From NCBI GenBank assembly GCA_963693285.1, contig OY848920.1, positions 5,531,135 to 5,595,134 on the forward strand: DNA of 64,000 bases, written 5' to 3'. This document shows, in pieces, positions 61,146-64,000 of the stretch. The translations under genes and the position numbers were made by a program. A model generated the notes under the pieces. That model worked only from the letters and a program-made list of their open reading frames with translations. It searched no databases and was not told the origin of the DNA. The DNA comes from Xestospongia muta (lineage: Eukaryota; Porifera; Demospongiae; Haplosclerida; Petrosiidae). The stretch's first letter is position 1; every line of letters starts with the position of its first letter.

Positions 61146-61273
61146 TCTCCGCCAAAACTATAATAATTAATTCATTAAATTGATTGGGGGCGAAACCTAA
61201 GTGTTATATTTAACCCTTAATTGTAAACAACCTTGAGTCTGTTCCTACAACTCTATCGCCTTATATTTCCTTG
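61146..61273. promoter_or_regulatory. Divergent promoter region
   Basis: Only 128 bases separate the two opposing start codons, so both promoters and 5' UTRs must share or overlap this interval. TTGATTGGGGGCG near 61181 could be an inverted-CCAAT-like element (ATTGG). Confidence 0.5.
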
Positions 61274-62801
61274 ATGGGAGCTGCGAGGTCACTTTTTAAA
61301 GTCAAAGAAGTTTCCAGACAAATCAGGAAAGTACCTTCAAGTAAGCAAATTACACTAAATACTCTAATAGTATCATTTAAGATACGGAAAACGTCCTAAC
61401 AAAATGTTTAATACTAATCCCAAGTTGTCTAGTGTAAGAAGTAACAATGGTTCTTTTACTTTAAGTGAAAGAATGTAGTTGATGTGAAATTAAATTTGAC
61501 AAGGCCATTTTAAAGGAAATGGTGGCCAGCCCCACCATTTCCTTTAAGAGACAGGCTGGCCACACAAGACTACCTAGAGTACATACATTCCAGTCATTCC
61601 ATGAGTATTGCCATAACTTGAAATTTATCATGAAATGGTGTCTGTTACAGATCTAGTTGGAAAATAGTCAAATTATTGTATTTTTATTTAAATAATCTCA
61701 GTATGAATTACTCGATACAGCAAATGTTTTTTACAAGCCTGTGTACCACATTGAGTAATGAGATATGGGATGTTGAAAATGCTCAAAGTGAGTATGGTAA
61801 TACATGAACATGTGAGACTAACTTGGACCGTATAGTCTTAAAGGTAGGACTAATGTCATATTATAATTTAACTTTGACATTATGCAAGTGCAAGTTGACT
61901 TAAGAGCCTCCACACAATCTTATTTACCTTATACAAAATGTCATCTAATCTCAAATTGTCTAGTCTTTTAATGTCTAAAAGTGAGAACGGTTGTTTTCAT
62001 TTTAAGCAAATGAATGTAGTCAATGTCAAATTAATTTTGTCATTCCAGTGACTTTCATGGAGTGGTTAAATATGAGTTCCAAGAGAGAGTAAAAGAAATT
62101 CTGTATTTCACTGCAACCTTTACAAATCTTGCCTTGTGCCATAATTCAAGTCTTTCTATAACTATTGTTTAAAAAATGCACACCATAAAACATTGAGAGT
62201 TTCTGATGATGAAATAGGCAATGCTAGTACCTGCTTCATAATTTTTTTATGTTCATACTTATATTGATGTAAAGGTAAGTTCATGTTGTCATGTACCATT
62301 AGAGTCACTTCAGATTTGAAATGGACAAATTGCCATGTTGTTTGCAGTCAGTAAAACTAGACTTGGGACAGACACCTTTATCCAACCATTTTTATTATAT
62401 ACTCGTTACCTTTCAAACTGTCATCCTTCTTCATGTAAAACATGATGGAATGTATTCTCAGAAATTAAAAAAAGTAGAACTGAGATTGAAAGTACAAAAA
62501 TTGGATACAAATTTAAAGAAAACAATTTTCTGCCAGTTCAATATGGTCTTGATTTTGTTGTTTCATATTTTATTCTACAGAGCCTCCTGTTTCCTCTGTA
62601 CCACACCCTGCAGCTATTGAATCATCAAATGAAGAAATGCTAAAGAGACTTCAAACAATCTTCGTTGAGTCAACAACTACACAACAACATGTAAGCTTGT
62701 TCTTACATTTGTTATTAGCCATGTTTGTTTTATGTGCATAGTCATTTTTAGTGTTTTATCATTAAAGGAAATTGTACCACCAAATAAATGGGACAAAAAT
62801 A
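61274..62801 (+). CDS. NDUFAF4: NDUFAF4-like complex I assembly factor (5' part)
   Basis: Exon 1 61274-61340 (MGAARSLFKVKEVSRQIRKV) joins in phase to exon 2 62581-62690 (KPPVSSVPHPAAIESSNEEM, LKRLQTIFVES). NDUFAF4 is a small mitochondrial factor needed for early assembly of respiratory complex I. The Gly-2 N-terminus, the basic R.I.+ stretch before KP, a Pro/His segment and LK..(Y/F)V(D/E)S occur in the same order in the animal family. A third exon, 62768-62801 (EIVPPNKWDKN, with donor GTAACA), is plausible but not certain. The remaining C-terminal part would lie further right or beyond the window. The resemblance is moderate and short. Confidence 0.5.
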
Positions 62802-64000
62802 GTAACACTGGATAATTACTGCCACAATTGGTTTATGTTATATGAATATTGGTTAGATATGACATGCATTTCATGTTACTATTTTTGTCATTTATATCTG
62901 GTACAATGCCTTTGACCTCAGAAGTTCTTAATAAGGAATAGCCAGGAAAAATCGTTACCACATCTGGCAATATCATTAAAAGCCTTTTAATTTGACTGCT
63001 TAATTGAGTTATAAGCTTATTTAAGTACCTTGTTCCTATTGCTAGTAAAAAAAAGGCAATCTGCATTTTAAACAAGATTATGATTATAAAAAATCTTCCT
63101 TAAATTATTTTGATGGTACTGTTATGCTATGTATGAGGTACTGGATTTTTGGTAAAATTTAAGACTGGAAAATCGGCATAAGATATGAAACTGCTCAAAT
63201 CTTGAGTTAGAAGCTTCAATCAGTCACACCCAAGTCAAAGATGCTTGGCCCATTTCAGAGTAGGCAAGTTCATAGCTTGTCTTAAAATGGCTGAAAATTT
63301 GCAATCTGGCTATTGCATACATGTAATTATTACATTCGTTGCATACATACCATGTGATCCATAACAATCATAGAAGTTTTGTCATGCTTGAAGTGCCAGT
63401 CAATTAAAGGTATATAAAAGAAATATGGAAAACTTTTAACAGGACATATGCATAGCAATGCCAAAAACTACAAAAACAAGGTAAATTAGTGGTATAGATG
63501 TAATTCATTTAACAACCATACATGGAACAGTAATGTCTACTTCACATTTAAGCATTACTACCCTTACATCATGTTCCTTTTTTAATGGTTTCTATTATCG
63601 TATATAATGATCAAAGAAACCAAAAACATAAACGTGTAATTAGTTACTCTCAAAAACACCACAACCAATTACTTCTATAATAGTTTACTAATACTTTGCA
63701 TGACACTGCCAGCTGGAGCTGGGTGGTTCAAAGTCTATCAATCCAGTAACATACACAGTGTTATTTTAGGATAATTATAATCTTGTTATTTTTATTCATG
63801 ATTTGTTCATAGTCTCTTAATATAAACATAACGCAATAAGAATGGTGACTGAGATGTGTAAGATCCAATTTGTCTGATAAAATATACTGGTGTCCCATTT
63901 TGTCTAAAAGTTTAGAAAGTCTTAAAATGTGAATTTTTATAGAATGCTAGATTGAGAACACCAAAAGTGTTTAAATGACTGAAACTTAATACATCCACTA
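62802..64000. other. Unassigned right end of the window
   Basis: Probably intron or 3' flank of the NDUFAF4-like gene. The 63080-63260 segment resembles the intronic repeats at 26.56 kb (GATTATGATT, GAAGCTTCAA.CA..GTCAG, TCACACCCA). No exon could be supported. Confidence 0.4.

Noticed and set aside
1..64000. tRNA or rRNA genes
   Set aside because: I looked for cloverleaf-like and conserved rRNA segments by eye and found none I could support. A tRNAscan-SE run would settle it.

Overview
This is an animal nuclear window. It is AT-rich, with many short exons, GT/AG introns of tens to thousands of bases, mitochondrial and RNA-processing genes that match animal families, and several Death-domain genes. 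Small, intron-dense genes together with many Death-domain loci suggest a sponge-like early-branching metazoan. That is an inference, and no species can be proven from the window.

Layout. 1-3.6 kb: a damaged or partial minus-strand gene for ATP synthase subunit O (OSCP), interrupted by a 298-bp near-perfect palindrome. 3.6-10.2 kb: a repeat field with a 157-bp tandem repeat, two diverged arrays of one 28-bp minisatellite family, a three-copy ~120-bp repeat, a ~30-bp repeat and a small element with inverted ends. 10.2-14.7 kb: mostly unexplained sequence with a decayed Death-domain exon and a helix-turn-helix-like transposon fragment. 14.87-16.29 kb: an internally deleted Mutator-like (MULE) transposon with 39-bp terminal inverted repeats and an 8-9 bp target-site duplication. 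16.5-27.5 kb (+): an 18-exon gene for a coiled-coil/Death-domain protein, all of whose introns are phase 1 and which carries a duplicated exon block. 28.9-36.9 kb (-): STK40, a Tribbles-like pseudokinase. 38.0-45.3 kb (-): PNISR, an RS-rich splicing-associated protein. 45.3-45.7 kb (+): COX6A. 46.1-52.0 kb (-): NOP53, a ribosome-biogenesis factor. 52.6-54.8 kb (-): an intact gene for a protein with two Death domains, plus wrecks of two upstream tandem copies. 54.8-57.65 kb: a ~2.3-kb 24-bp minisatellite bracketed by oppositely oriented TA/GATA microsatellites. 57.9-59.1 kb (+): a secreted protein consisting mainly of a domain like the ITIH C-terminal domain. 60.5-61.1 kb (-) and 61.3-62.8 kb (+): a divergent pair, an unrecognised cysteine-containing protein and a partial NDUFAF4-like complex I assembly factor.

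The exon chains for the coiled-coil/Death-domain gene, STK40, PNISR, NOP53, the two-Death-domain gene and the ITIH_C gene were assembled by hand. In each, splice phases agree at every junction and the total length is a multiple of three, ending at a stop. The housekeeping genes (OSCP, COX6A and the NDUFAF4-like gene in mitochondria; NOP53 in the nucleolus; PNISR in splicing) are not an operon. Neighbours share only divergent promoters (PNISR/COX6A, and the 61.2-kb pair) or converge tail to tail (COX6A/NOP53, coiled-coil gene/STK40). The lineage-specific content is the Death-domain material: one large coiled-coil adaptor, one small double-Death-domain protein and at least three decayed relatives, which suggests birth-and-death evolution of apoptotic or innate-immune adaptors here.
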